24,100 nt of DNA from Phycisphaerae bacterium (GCA_021604825.1 BQJS01000056.1:1-24100), one strand, 5' to 3'; shown: positions 1 through 12,152, counted from the stretch's first letter. Numbers and translations are program-made. Notes: generated by a model not told the origin, from the sequence alone.

Positions 1-4200
<4,200 letters not shown>

Positions 4201-4317
4201 AGGTCTTGAGCCTTTCTGGGATAACCAGTTGCCCGAAGCTGACTTCGTTTATCTGCAACCACCCAAGTTTCGCTATCGCGTATTCATCTCGATTGCGAAG
4301 CGGTCGGTTTCAATTCG

Positions 4318-4361
4318 AAAAAATATCTAGTGCAACCCACCCACCAAGTCTGTGGGCTTGC
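4318..4361 (-). terminator. attenuator-like hairpin between the GNAT-like gene and rpoC
   Basis: On the minus strand GCAA-G-CCCAC (4361-4352) pairs with GTGGG-TTGC (4340-4332). This gives nine pairs with one bulged G around an 11-nt loop. A run of six U follows at 4323-4318, but eight nucleotides separate it from the stem, so it is not a standard intrinsic terminator. It could be a weak attenuator or an mRNA-stability element ahead of rpoC. Seen in sequence; function inferred. Confidence 0.35.
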
Positions 4362-4369
4362 AGATCTTT

Positions 4370-4885
4370 CTACGACATCACGCTGCCAAGCCGCGATGGA
4401 TCGGCTTCGGCGGCATCCTTGTCTGCATTATTCTTGTCTGCGGGAAGTTGAAGCACCACCATTCCAGATTCGCGGCGGAATCCCAACTCTTCACAAAAAT
4501 CAACTTCAGTGCCATAAGCAAGCACTTGAATACGATCCGCGCCGTCCGATCGAAGCTCTTCAACCACGCGTGTGGCCATCTCCCTCGCGACCCCGGCAGA
4601 ATCGTGTTCAATGCGTCCGTCGGTTTTCGTCACGCATGCCGGACCCTGCAATGACGGGTCAAGCTTGCACTCAGCAAGGTAGCCGTTGAGTCCGTCGGTC
4701 ACACCACGTGCGATACCAACCAATTCGCCATCCTGCCGAGCGGTCACGAAACAAAACGTCTGCTCGACCATTCGGTCAATCCGTGTTGAATCGCCGACGA
4801 TCGGATGTTGCAGCCGCTCATAAAACCGAACCAACTCGGCTGCATCAATTTTGTCCGACGTTGCCAGGACAATATCTTCGCCCAT
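4370..4885 (-). CDS. GNAT-like acetyltransferase gene inserted between rpoB and rpoC
   Basis: Predicted 171-aa soluble protein resembling GCN5-related N-acetyltransferases. Visible elements: an N-terminal helix (AAELVRFYERL, residues 15-25); the strand pair FCFVTARQDGELVGIARGVTDG (44-65); an acetyl-CoA-loop-like LDPSLQG (75-81); a helix AGVAREMATRVVEELR (97-112); and the family-typical end YGTEVDFCEELGFR (124-137). About 16 residues separate LDPSLQG from the helix that should follow at once, so the usual Q-x-x-G-x-G pyrophosphate loop is disrupted and activity is doubtful. I chose ATG 4885 because GGAG sits 8 nt upstream. An in-frame ATG at 4951 directly abuts the rpoB stop (TAAATG) and would add 22 residues by coupled translation. 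The gene lies inside the rpoB-rpoC operon, so it is probably co-transcribed with polymerase. The substrate is unknown. Confidence 0.75.
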   Translation of the reverse strand: MGEDIVLATSDKIDAAELVRFYERLQHPIVGDSTRIDRMVEQTFCFVTARQDGELVGIARGVTDGLNGYLAECKLDPSLQGPACVTKTDGRIEHDSAGVAREMATRVVEELRSDGADRIQVLAYGTEVDFCEELGFRRESGMVVLQLPADKNNADKDAAEADPSRLGSVMS

Positions 4886-4951
4886 GATGCAATCTCCCAC
4901 GACGCAATCTACATGTACAACTCCCACCGAGTCGCGCGCCTCTTGAATCAT

Positions 4952-7900
4952 TTAAACGATGCGCTTCTTTTCGAGCTGGATATTCAATCCCAACCCGCGG
5001 ATTTCGTTGCACAAGACGTCGAACGAAACGGGCGTGCCCGCTTCCAAAGTGTTCTTGCCGCGAACCATCGATTCGTAAATCTTGGTGCGGCCTTCGACAT
5101 CGTCACTCTTGACGGTGAGTAACTCCTGAAGCGTAAAAGCAGCCCCATACGCTTCGAGGCCCCACACTTCCATCTCACCGAAACGCTGCCCACCGGTACG
5201 CGCTTTACCACCCAGCGGCTGCTGCGTGATCAGGCTGTATGGGCCAGTCGCCCGAGCGTGAATCTTGTCATCTACAAGGTGATCGAGTTTGAGCATGTAC
5301 ATGTGACCCACGGTGACCTTTTGATCCAGCGGTTCACCGGTTCGACCGTCATACAAAGTGATTTTTCCGCCAAACGGCATCTCAGAGAATCGCTCGCGGG
5401 TCTTGCCGGCGTTGGCGACGACCTTGGGGTCGGCGGAACGTTCACGGCAATGCTTGTTGGCCTCTTCGATACACTTGTGGACTTCTTTTTCCGTCGCACC
5501 ATCGAAGACAGGCGTAACCGCTTGGAAGCCGAGAATCTTCGCAGCCCAACCGAGGTGCGTTTCGAGAATCTGACCGACGTTCATACGAGAAGGCACACCC
5601 AGCGGATTCAGAAGCACGTCAACCGGCGTACCGTCATCGAGAAACGGCATATCTTCTTCAGGCAGGATTCTAGCGATGACACCCTTGTTGCCGTGACGAC
5701 CGGCCATCTTGTCACCGACCGACAACTGCCTTTTGGTTGCGACGTAGACCTTGACCATTTCGAGCACGCCGGAAGGCAGTTCGTCGCCGCGTTTCATCTG
5801 AGCGGCTTTACGATCGCGCTCTTCCATCAACTCGGAAAGGTGTGGCCAATATCTGCCAACAACGTCCAATGCTTTTTGATCGCTCGAGGCTTTCTTGACC
5901 CACTTGAGATCGCCAGCCCGAACCTGCTCGGTGATGGCTTCGATCTGTTCGAGGATAACCTCGGTCAGTTCACTGTGACCGACTTTCTGTCGCGTGTTGG
6001 GGTCAACCATCGGCGTTCCAGCGATGCCTTCGATTTCTTCGCACATCTTTTGGAACAACTTGCAGATTTTTTGGTTGGCCTGTTCGTTGAACGCGGCGAC
6101 TTCGGCTTTGAGTTCGGCTTTTTGCTCGTCGGTCATGTGCATTCGACGGCTGAATCGCTTGGTATCGATCACGATTCCCGACACACCCGACGGTGCTTCA
6201 AGTGAATCGTTCTTCACATCTTCACCTGCTCGCCCGAAAATTGCGTGCAGCAGTTTTTCTTCCGGACTCAGTTCGGTTTTTGACTTCGGGCAAACCTTTC
6301 CAACCAGAATGTCACCATTTGACACTTGCGTTCCGACGCGTACGACGCCGTTCTCATCGAGGTTACGCAATGCCCGTTCAGATACGTTGGGAATGTCAGC
6401 CGTAAATTCTTCGCGACCCAACTTGGTCTCGCGAATTTCGACGTCAAACGAATCGATGTGGATGCTCGTGAACACGTCGTCTTTGACCAGACGCTCGCTG
6501 AGCAGAATCGCATCCTCAAAGTTGTAGCCGTCATAAGTCAAGAACGCGACGAGAGGACTCTTACCCAACGCCAGCTCACCCTTTTTGGTCGAAGGTCCGT
6601 CAGCGATGATTTCGTTCTCGGCAACCTTTTGGCCCTTGGCGACCAGTGGTTTCTGATTCAAACAGGTCCGCTCATTCAACCCTTCAAACTTGCGAAGGAT
6701 GTATTCGTCCGCCCCATTGAGGACGATGCGCTCGGCGTCAACGAAGGTGACCGTACCGGCTTCTCGGGCACGAATCACCATGCCGCTGTTGGCCGCCACC
6801 GTCTTTTCCATACCCGTCGCGACCACCGGCGGATCTACCCGCAGGAGCGGAACGGCTTGCCGCTGCATGTTTGAACCCATCAGTGCCCGGTTGGCGTCGT
6901 CATGCTCGAGGAAAGGAATCAGCGACGCCGACACACCCACCGTTTGCTTCGGTGAAATGTCAACGTATTCGACTTGACCACTGTCCATCTGCGTCAGTTC
7001 GCTATACGCACGAACGATCTGCGGACCTTCTTCGACGCGGTTCTCACCACGGGCCATCGCCTCTGGCGGCGCGAGTACGTGACGCATCTCTTCGTCGGCC
7101 CGCAGGAATACGCCGTCTTGAGCAACAGCCCCCTTCTTGCCGACCTTGCGATACGGCGTGATCAGGAAACCGTAGTCGTCGACACCGCTGTAAAGCGCCA
7201 ACGAGGCGATCAAACCAATGTTCGTGCCTTCCGGCGTTTCGATCGGACAGATTCGACCATAGTGAGAAATGTGAACGTCGCGTACTTCAAAACCCGCACG
7301 CTTGCGGTTCAATCCACCCGGTCCAAGCGCCGACAAACGTCGCTCATGTGTCAACTGCGAAAGCGGGTTCGTCTGGTCAACCACTTGCGACAGTTCGCCA
7401 CGACCGAAGAAGAATTCAATCGCGGAGCTGACCGACTTGCTGTTGATCAACTCGGCGATGCGACCCAGTTCCTCTGGATTTTTGATACTCATCCGCTCCG
7501 TCACCGTGCGACGAAGTTTGAGGAAACCCTTTCGCAGTTCTTCGGTGGCGAGTTCATCGATCGTACGAAGACGACGGTTGCCCAAGTGATCGATGTCGTC
7601 AATCTCAAACTGGGTTTGACCGGTACGCAATTGCAACACGTACTCGAGGCACTTGATCAGGTCGTCGGCTGTCAGCACCATCACGTCGTCCGACGAATTG
7701 GTGTTGAGCTTTCGGTTCAGACGGAAGCGGCCAACCTTGCCAAGGCGATATCGGTTTTCATCGAAGAATTTTTCTTCGAAGAGTTTGCGGGCCTTTTCGA
7801 CGTGCGGCGGGTTGCCCGGACGCAGGCGGGCATAAATCTTGAGAAGCGCCTCTTCGCGGGTTCGCGTGCTGTCTTCTGCGAGCGTATTGAGAATCAAGGG

Positions 7901-8737
7901 ATCGCTAACCTTGGCGATGACCTCCAGATCCTTCATGTCGAGTTCTTGAAGACGAGCCACCGCATCACCCAACTGGCAACCGGCGCGGACAACTTCTTCT
8001 TCGGTCTCTTCGTCAACGATCGTACGAACCGAATACATTTCAGGTTTGAGTGATCCGAGTTTGACCTTCTTGGTCTTGTGGAACACTTTGACGATCGATT
8101 CGTCGGTACTAAATGCCGGGTCCATCGCGCGGATGAACGTCGTCGCAGCGATCTTACTTGACTGATCGATGCGGACGGCTAACACGTCCTTCTTCGTGAC
8201 GTTGATTTCAATCCAACTGCCGCGCTCGGGAATGATGCGACAACCGTGCAGGGCGCGATCACCCTCGGCTTGATCTTTTACGAAGTCAACACCCGGGCTG
8301 CGGTGAAGCTGCGACACGATGACGCGCTCGGCACCGTTGATGATGAACTCCCCGCCACCGATCATGATGGGCAGTTCGCCGAGGTAGACGAGATCTTCCT
8401 GAATCTCATCCTTGTCTTTGCGATGGAGACGTACGCGAATTCGAAATGGCAGACCATACGTCAACCGAAGTTGACGGCATTCAGCCGGCGTGTATCGGGC
8501 TTTGCCCAATTCGTACGTGATGTATTCCAGGCGCATGTCCCCGTCGTAGCTGACGATCGGAAACACTTCGCGAAGGAGACCTTCCAGTCCGTCATCCTTG
8601 CGCTCCGTCGGCGCGGCGTCCTCTTGGAGGAACCGTGCGTATGACAAGGTTTGAATATCAATGAGATTGGGAATCGGAATTGCATCGCCGACTTTGGAGA
8701 AATCCCGCACCGCACCGTTTGTGCCACTCGCGATCAT
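4952..8737 (-). CDS. rpoB: RNA polymerase beta subunit
   Basis: Catalytic partner of beta' in RNA polymerase; 1261 aa, shorter than the roughly 1340 aa of the E. coli protein. Hallmarks: [11 protein letters not shown] in the N-terminal half; the rifampicin region [20 protein letters not shown] (around residues 447-467) running into [50 protein letters not shown]; and the C-terminal [25 protein letters not shown]. Start ATG 8737 has AAGGG about 9 nt upstream. At the position equivalent to E. coli Phe514 there is Val452, while the residues equivalent to Asp516, His526, Arg529 and Ser531 are kept. It has its own promoter and long leader upstream (9028-9055). The stop codon touches an ATG of the following GNAT-like gene. 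Confidence 0.98.
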   Translation of the reverse strand: MIASGTNGAVRDFSKVGDAIPIPNLIDIQTLSYARFLQEDAAPTERKDDGLEGLLREVFPIVSYDGDMRLEYITYELGKARYTPAECRQLRLTYGLPFRIRVRLHRKDKDEIQEDLVYLGELPIMIGGGEFIINGAERVIVSQLHRSPGVDFVKDQAEGDRALHGCRIIPERGSWIEINVTKKDVLAVRIDQSSKIAATTFIRAMDPAFSTDESIVKVFHKTKKVKLGSLKPEMYSVRTIVDEETEEEVVRAGCQLGDAVARLQELDMKDLEVIAKVSDPLILNTLAEDSTRTREEALLKIYARLRPGNPPHVEKARKLFEEKFFDENRYRLGKVGRFRLNRKLNTNSSDDVMVLTADDLIKCLEYVLQLRTGQTQFEIDDIDHLGNRRLRTIDELATEELRKGFLKLRRTVTERMSIKNPEELGRIAELINSKSVSSAIEFFFGRGELSQVVDQTNPLSQLTHERRLSALGPGGLNRKRAGFEVRDVHISHYGRICPIETPEGTNIGLIASLALYSGVDDYGFLITPYRKVGKKGAVAQDGVFLRADEEMRHVLAPPEAMARGENRVEEGPQIVRAYSELTQMDSGQVEYVDISPKQTVGVSASLIPFLEHDDANRALMGSNMQRQAVPLLRVDPPVVATGMEKTVAANSGMVIRAREAGTVTFVDAERIVLNGADEYILRKFEGLNERTCLNQKPLVAKGQKVAENEIIADGPSTKKGELALGKSPLVAFLTYDGYNFEDAILLSERLVKDDVFTSIHIDSFDVEIRETKLGREEFTADIPNVSERALRNLDENGVVRVGTQVSNGDILVGKVCPKSKTELSPEEKLLHAIFGRAGEDVKNDSLEAPSGVSGIVIDTKRFSRRMHMTDEQKAELKAEVAAFNEQANQKICKLFQKMCEEIEGIAGTPMVDPNTRQKVGHSELTEVILEQIEAITEQVRAGDLKWVKKASSDQKALDVVGRYWPHLSELMEERDRKAAQMKRGDELPSGVLEMVKVYVATKRQLSVGDKMAGRHGNKGVIARILPEEDMPFLDDGTPVDVLLNPLGVPSRMNVGQILETHLGWAAKILGFQAVTPVFDGATEKEVHKCIEEANKHCRERSADPKVVANAGKTRERFSEMPFGGKITLYDGRTGEPLDQKVTVGHMYMLKLDHLVDDKIHARATGPYSLITQQPLGGKARTGGQRFGEMEVWGLEAYGAAFTLQELLTVKSDDVEGRTKIYESMVRGKNTLEAGTPVSFDVLCNEIRGLGLNIQLEKKRIV

Positions 8738-9021
8738 GTCAATTCGCCCTTCTTTGAAAGCGCGCTCGTGGTTGATTGTTCAACACAAGCCAGCCCTTTC
8801 GACCAAGGTCTTGTCGCCCAACAAGCAAGCCGCACAACACTTCAAGACGAAGCTTGCGCAAAGCATGCATCGAAGACGACGAATCGTTTTTTCAGATGGG
8901 ATCAGCAGAGCCGCCCGTGCATCTGTTCAACCGACTATCCCAACAAGTCAGCCGTTCCCGCACGCGACGGATTGACCAGCCACCCAAGCGAACCATGAGA
9001 TTTCGTTAAGTGACCGTTAGC
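8738..9021 (-). other. long 5' leader of rpoB, no convincing gene
   Basis: About 285 nt separate the predicted rpoB start site from its ATG. I see no conserved small protein. A 34-codon reading frame (8996 to 8892) starts with ATG but has no ribosome site. Small hairpins are visible on the minus strand: AGATG/CATCT around 8890-8920 and GTTGA-ACAA-TCAAC near 8770. The rpoB ribosome site is AAGGG just before 8745. The leader is long enough for post-transcriptional control, but nothing identifies a known element. Confidence 0.4.
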
Positions 9022-9027
9022 CCAGTA

Positions 9028-9055
9028 ATTATACGGATCTTGTCCAACCCGTCAA
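9028..9055 (-). promoter_or_regulatory. sigma-70-type promoter for rpoB
   Basis: On the minus strand TTGACG (9055-9050), a 16-bp spacer and a perfect TATAAT (9033-9028) predict a start near 9021, ahead of rpoB. The -35 box covers the stop codon (9054-9052) of the preceding membrane-protein gene. This would let rpoB, the GNAT-like gene and rpoC be transcribed independently of the ribosomal-protein genes upstream. The near-consensus match is seen in the sequence; use of the promoter is inferred. Confidence 0.75.
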
Positions 9056-9465
9056 ACGCGGTCCCGCCCCGCAGATTCCGCCGCCTTTGGGACCGCGGTC
9101 CCACATTCCGAATACACCCCACTGATGTTTCCCGTGAGGTTGTACCCGCAAACATGACACTCACTGGGATATGCGCGAATCGTTTGCCACTTTGAATGAA
9201 AAAAAGCCTTTCGGGAGGCATAGGCAGCAATCGGGACAGACGAAATCGCGGCTAGCAGGAAAGTAGCCGGGAGCCAATCGTCATCATTAGCCTCAGGTGT
9301 CCTCAAGTAGACGATGGCCGCCACCATGCCAACCACCACGCTAAAAACCGTCATCCAGATAAGCAAAAAGACCGCCGCCGCAAAAATCACCGCGACCCAC
9401 GTCGGTCGCCGACGTTGCCGGATCAAGATCGGCTCGCCTTGATGCTGATTGCGTGACGTGATCAT
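9052..9465 (-). CDS. small membrane protein with degenerate CGYNLTGN zinc ribbon, inserted between rplL and rpoB
   Basis: Predicted 137-aa protein of unknown function. Residues 1-22 are basic. A long hydrophobic stretch at about 23-54 and a second at about 66-84 suggest two membrane helices. The C-terminal tail carries SECHVCGYNLTGNISGVYSECGT (residues 101-123 in all; Cys103, Cys106, Cys121), a mini zinc ribbon I recognise from many planctomycete membrane proteins. There the usual form is C-x2-C ... C-P-E-C. Here the third cysteine is Tyr118, coded TAT at 9114-9112, one transition away from TGT, so metal binding may be lost. It lies between rplL and rpoB on the same strand, behind an attenuator-like hairpin and just ahead of the rpoB promoter. 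Start ATG 9465 is the first available; no strong ribosome site is evident. The family resemblance supports a real gene, but the role is unknown. Confidence 0.72.
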   Translation of the reverse strand: MITSRNQHQGEPILIRQRRRPTWVAVIFAAAVFLLIWMTVFSVVVGMVAAIVYLRTPEANDDDWLPATFLLAAISSVPIAAYASRKAFFHSKWQTIRAYPSECHVCGYNLTGNISGVYSECGTAVPKAAESAGRDRV

Positions 9466-9521
9466 TGACCCAATCGCCTTTACGCTCGGCTAGCGTTTCA
9501 ACTCAATCGTATCAATTGAAA

Positions 9522-9555
9522 CCGCCCACAAACCTCTTGGAAGGATTGCGGGCGG
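9522..9555 (-). terminator. attenuator-like hairpin after rplL
   Basis: The minus-strand RNA can fold CCGCCC (9555-9550), CAA (9548-9546) and CCT (9544-9542) against AGG (9535-9533), TTG (9531-9529) and GGGCGG (9527-9522). Single mismatches separate the helices and the loop is 6 nt. Twelve pairs then run into a short UUU. Its place, 33 nt after the rplL stop, matches where E. coli has the partial terminator between rplL and rpoB. The short U-tract suggests partial rather than complete termination, which would set the ratio of ribosomal-protein to polymerase mRNA. Confidence 0.55.
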
Positions 9556-9587
9556 CTGAGATTGCATTGAAGATTCGGACCGATCGA

Positions 9588-9992
9588 CTACTTGAGTTCG
9601 ATCGTGGCTCCGGCTTCTTCGAGTTCTTTCTTGAGGGCTTCGGCTTCTTCCTTGCCGAGGCCTTCCTTGACGGGCTTGGGTGCGCCGTCAACGAGTTCCT
9701 TGGCTTCCTTCAGGCCGAGACCGGTCGCACCGCGAACGGCTTTGATGACCTGGATCTTCTTGTCGCCAATCGCGGCAAGGATCACATCAAAAGTGCTCTT
9801 CTCTTCAGCAGCGTCACCACCACCACCTGCAGGACCGGCCATCATCACGGCGCCACCGCCGGCAGGCTCGATACCATGCTCATCCTTGAGGCAGTCCACC
9901 AGGGACTGGGCATCTTTGACGCTAAGGTTCACAATCTTGTCGGCGAGATCCTTAATGTCTGCCGAGAATTCTTTCGCTGGTGCTTCTGCCAT
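9588..9992 (-). CDS. rplL: 50S ribosomal protein L7/L12
   Basis: Stalk protein of the large subunit, recruiting translational GTPases; 134 aa from ATG 9992. An N-terminal dimerisation and L10-binding helix region (about 1-50) is followed by a Gly/Ala-rich hinge (about 43-62). The C-terminal domain opens [20 protein letters not shown] and continues [20 protein letters not shown], the family signature that contacts elongation factors. I prefer ATG 9992 over an upstream in-frame ATG at 10052: GGAG lies 8 nt before it and the extra 20 residues look unlike L7/L12. It follows rplJ after a 136-nt spacer that contains a small perfect hairpin (10057-10071) and precedes an attenuator-like hairpin. Confidence 0.97.
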   Translation of the reverse strand: MAEAPAKEFSADIKDLADKIVNLSVKDAQSLVDCLKDEHGIEPAGGGAVMMAGPAGGGGDAAEEKSTFDVILAAIGDKKIQVIKAVRGATGLGLKEAKELVDGAPKPVKEGLGKEEAEALKKELEEAGATIELK

Positions 9993-10128
9993 CACATTCA
10001 CTCCAAATCTAAAATGACATTCACCCGATAGGCGCCGCCAACGCAGCGGCATTTCATCCGTGGGTCACGGACCACTCGGATCGAATGAGATTCAATTATT
10101 CAATGCATTTCCTACAGCAAACCAATCG

Positions 10129-10635
10129 CTACTTTTCAGCGATGGCTTTAAGGCAACCAGCCACCTTGGCTTGCGGACTGCCAATCGCCGATGCAATCCG
10201 ACGACCAGGACCCCAGATCAAGCCGGCAATATCGCCCATGATCTCGAAGCGACTCTTCATCTTCGACAGGTCCAGCACCGAAACCAGCGCTTCGTCACCA
10301 TCAAGTACGGCGTCTTTGAGCTGAACTTCTTTGTGCTCTTTGGCAAAGTCAACCAGCTTTTTCGCGACATCGATGATCGAGTCGTCAGCCGTCACCAATG
10401 CACACGGACCGGTCAGTGATTCGCCGAGGCTCTTGAGCGGCGTATCCGAAAACGCCCGACGGGCCAAGCTGTTCTTGACAATTTCAACGCGACCATTCGA
10501 CTCGCGGATCGTCGCCCGGAGTTTCTCCGTGTTGGCCACGTTCAATCCGGTCAGGTCCACCACGCATGCGCTATCCACGCCGTCGTAGCGACTCTTGAGA
10601 TAATTCGTCAGCATTGATTTGAGAGGCTTACTCAT
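10129..10635 (-). CDS. rplJ: 50S ribosomal protein L10
   Basis: Anchors the L7/L12 dimers to the 23S rRNA GTPase centre; 168 aa, normal length. The N-terminal half shows the family pattern KSRYDGVDSACVVDLTGLNV then LRATIRESNGRVEIVKNSLARRA (about 13-61), and a GPCALVTADD strand follows. The C-terminal helix that binds L7/L12 is present but modest (about 140-168). Start ATG 10635 has GGGA about 10 nt upstream, inside a tandem 15-bp repeat. In many bacteria L10-L7/L12 represses its own mRNA by binding the leader. Here the rplA-rplJ spacer is only 80 nt and I cannot identify the known kink-turn structure. Confidence 0.97.
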   Translation of the reverse strand: MSKPLKSMLTNYLKSRYDGVDSACVVDLTGLNVANTEKLRATIRESNGRVEIVKNSLARRAFSDTPLKSLGESLTGPCALVTADDSIIDVAKKLVDFAKEHKEVQLKDAVLDGDEALVSVLDLSKMKSRFEIMGDIAGLIWGPGRRIASAIGSPQAKVAGCLKAIAEK

Positions 10636-10639
10636 TGTT

Positions 10640-10669
10640 GTATCCCAAACAGTTGTATTCCAAACAGTT
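10640..10669 (-). repeat. tandem 15-bp repeat in the rplJ leader
   Basis: Two adjacent 15-bp units (10640-10654 and 10655-10669) differ at one base: GTATCCCAAACAGTT and GTATTCCAAACAGTT on the plus strand. A weaker third similarity, TTTCCAAAC, follows near 10691. On the mRNA each unit presents a TTTGG(G/A)A stretch. The copy nearest the gene supplies the probable rplJ ribosome site. Confidence 0.7.
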
Positions 10670-10715
10670 GACTTTGGTTTAATTGCTTCGTTTCCAAACG
10701 CAATGCAACCCGTGA

Positions 10716-11441
10716 CTAGGCACCCAATTGAATCTTCACGCCTGGGGTTCGCGTCCCACTGATGACGACATTCTTAAAATATGTGCCCTTGGACGATGCC
10801 GGCTTCAATTTTTCCATGTGGCCAATAGCGGCATCGATGTTTTCCTTCAGGTCTTCAACACTGAAGTTGGTTTTTCCGACGGCCATGTGAACATTGCCAC
10901 CGGCGTCGTTGCGGAACTCAAGCTTACCAGCCACGTACTCAGCCACCGCATTGGCGACATCTGGCGTCACCGTACCGGCTTTGGGTGTCGGCATCTTGCC
11001 TTGCGGGCCCAACACGCGACCGAGCTTTCCAACCTTGCCCATCATGGACGGGTGGGCGACGGCGACATCAAAATCAAGCCAACCCTTTGAGACCTTGTCG
11101 ATGAGTTCGTCGGCACCGACTTCAATGGCACCCGCAGCCTTGGCCGCTTCAATCAACTCGCCATCACAGAACGCAATCACGCGGTTGGTCTTGCCGATGC
11201 CCTTGGGCAACGCAATCGAACCACGCAGCATTTGGTCGGCTTGCTTGGGATCGATCCCAAGATTCATGACCAGATCGACGGTCTGCGGATTGTCCTTGCG
11301 GGTGCGACCATTCTTGTATGAACGGTTGCTCTTGACGTCGGCCATCTCTTTAACCTTGGCGACGGCTTCAGCGCAAGTAAAGGATTCGGTTTCGCCGCGA
11401 ATCTCTTCTTGTTTTTTGTAACGAATGTTTATGTTCGACAT
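10716..11441 (-). CDS. rplA: 50S ribosomal protein L1
   Basis: Binds 23S rRNA at the L1 stalk and assists tRNA exit; 241 aa from ATG 11441, slightly long for the family (about 230). Recognisable segments: VDLVMNLGIDPKQADQMLRGSIALPKGIGK (the family N-terminal signature; residues start near 55), DVAVAHPSMMGKVGKLGRVLGPQGKMPTPKAGT (domain II, including the classic GRVLGPQGKMPTPK), and GKLEFRNDAGGNVHMAVGK, ending SGTRTPGVKIQ. An upstream ATG at 11504 would add 21 unrelated residues; 11441 is favoured by GGTGG 8 nt before it. L1 autoregulates its operon in other bacteria. Here a terminator-like hairpin and a 21-nt element shared with the secE leader lie between rplK and rplA. Confidence 0.97.
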   Translation of the reverse strand: MSNINIRYKKQEEIRGETESFTCAEAVAKVKEMADVKSNRSYKNGRTRKDNPQTVDLVMNLGIDPKQADQMLRGSIALPKGIGKTNRVIAFCDGELIEAAKAAGAIEVGADELIDKVSKGWLDFDVAVAHPSMMGKVGKLGRVLGPQGKMPTPKAGTVTPDVANAVAEYVAGKLEFRNDAGGNVHMAVGKTNFSVEDLKENIDAAIGHMEKLKPASSKGTYFKNVVISGTRTPGVKIQLGA

Positions 11442-11470
11442 CGATTCATCCACCCAGCCGACAACTCCAA

Positions 11471-11491
11471 AAGAACCCGCCGGCAAACAAC
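11471..11491 (-). repeat. 21-nt element in the rplA leader, copy 1
   Basis: Twenty of 21 bases match 13514-13534 in the secE leader. On the mRNA strand the common core is GTTGTTTGCCGG followed by Y and GGGTTCTT. Both copies lie 30-45 nt before a start codon on the same strand. A looser version (GCCGGTTGTTTG, minus strand of 12118-12129) sits in the rplK leader. It could be a regulatory RNA or DNA site or a remnant of local duplication. Confidence 0.6.
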
Positions 11492-11532
11492 AAATTCGGG
11501 CCATCAGTCAAGAAGCCCTGAAAACTGCATTC

Positions 11533-11565
11533 AAAAAACGGAGGCCACACACCATAGGCGGCCTC
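11533..11565 (-). terminator. intrinsic-terminator-like hairpin between rplK and rplA
   Basis: On the minus strand GAGGCC (11565-11560) pairs with GGCCTC (11546-11541). Within the 13-nt loop CC/GG can pair further. After two bases (CG) comes a run of six U (11538-11533). This is a good rho-independent terminator signature lying 27 nt past the rplK stop, inside what is normally a co-transcribed rplKA unit. It is likely an attenuator or leaky terminator, since no strong promoter was found between it and rplA. Confidence 0.6.
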
Positions 11566-11591
11566 GAATATTACCTGTTGAACAAGCCCGA

Positions 11592-12017
11592 CTAGGCCGA
11601 GATCTCAATTCCCATCGATCGAGCGGTGCCAGCGACCACTCGCTCAGCCGCTTCGATCGTGTTGGCGTTCAGTTCGGGCAGCTTCTTCTCTGCGATCTCT
11701 CGCAACTGCGCGGCTGAAACCGAACCAACCTTATCCTTGTTCGGGACACCGCTGCCTTTCGCGACCTTGGCGGCTTCCTTCAACAAGACCGCCGCCGGAG
11801 GACTCTTGACCTCGAACGAAAAGGTGCGATCGCCATAAACGGAAATCACGACCGTGACCGGCATGCCGTTCAGTTCAGCCGTCTGTGCATTGAACTGCTG
11901 GACGAACTGCCCGATATTGACACCGTGCTGTCCCAAAGCAGGACCAATCGGCGGCGCTGGCGTTGCTTGTCCACCCGGCGCTTGAAGCTTGATTGTTCCT
12001 GTAATCTCTTTTGCCAT
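11592..12017 (-). CDS. rplK: 50S ribosomal protein L11
   Basis: Forms the GTPase-associated centre with 23S rRNA; 141 aa, the standard length. The N-terminal domain carries [16 protein letters not shown] (about 20-35), the thiostrepton-proximal helix. The C-terminal rRNA-binding domain includes [12 protein letters not shown] and [23 protein letters not shown], ending [12 protein letters not shown]. Start ATG 12017 has GAGAG about 9 nt upstream. The spacer from nusG is 135 nt and contains three tandem 16-bp units, each with a TTTGAGG-like sequence resembling the real ribosome site. Confidence 0.98.
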   Translation of the reverse strand: MAKEITGTIKLQAPGGQATPAPPIGPALGQHGVNIGQFVQQFNAQTAELNGMPVTVVISVYGDRTFSFEVKSPPAAVLLKEAAKVAKGSGVPNKDKVGSVSAAQLREIAEKKLPELNANTIEAAERVVAGTARSMGIEISA

Positions 12018-12048
12018 CGATTTAATCTCTCAAACTAGCGAACAACCA

Positions 12049-12096
12049 ACCTCAAACGAAGGCTACCTCAAACGAAAGCTGCCTCAAATGAAAGAC
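12049..12096 (-). repeat. triple 16-bp tandem repeat in the rplK leader
   Basis: Three head-to-tail units: 12049-12064, 12065-12080 and 12081-12096. On the plus strand they read ACCTCAAACGAAGGCT, ACCTCAAACGAAAGCT and GCCTCAAATGAAAGAC. Units 1 and 2 differ at one base; the third is more diverged. On the mRNA each gives TTTGAGG, close to the TTTGAGAG that precedes rplK, so the ribosome-site neighbourhood seems to have been repeatedly duplicated. Confidence 0.75.
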
Positions 12097-12152
12097 TGCA
12101 AATCGTCGTACCAATTTCAAACAACCGGCACGTCCGTGATTCGCAGCCTCGC

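Noticed and set aside
5258..8053. Long plus-strand frames over rpoB (5258-6205 and 6974-8053)
   Set aside because: Antisense to unmistakable RpoB motifs, no ribosome sites, no recognisable domains.
8892..8996. 34-codon frame in the rpoB leader as a regulatory upstream peptide
   Set aside because: No ribosome site, no compositional signal and no run of codons suggesting attenuation.
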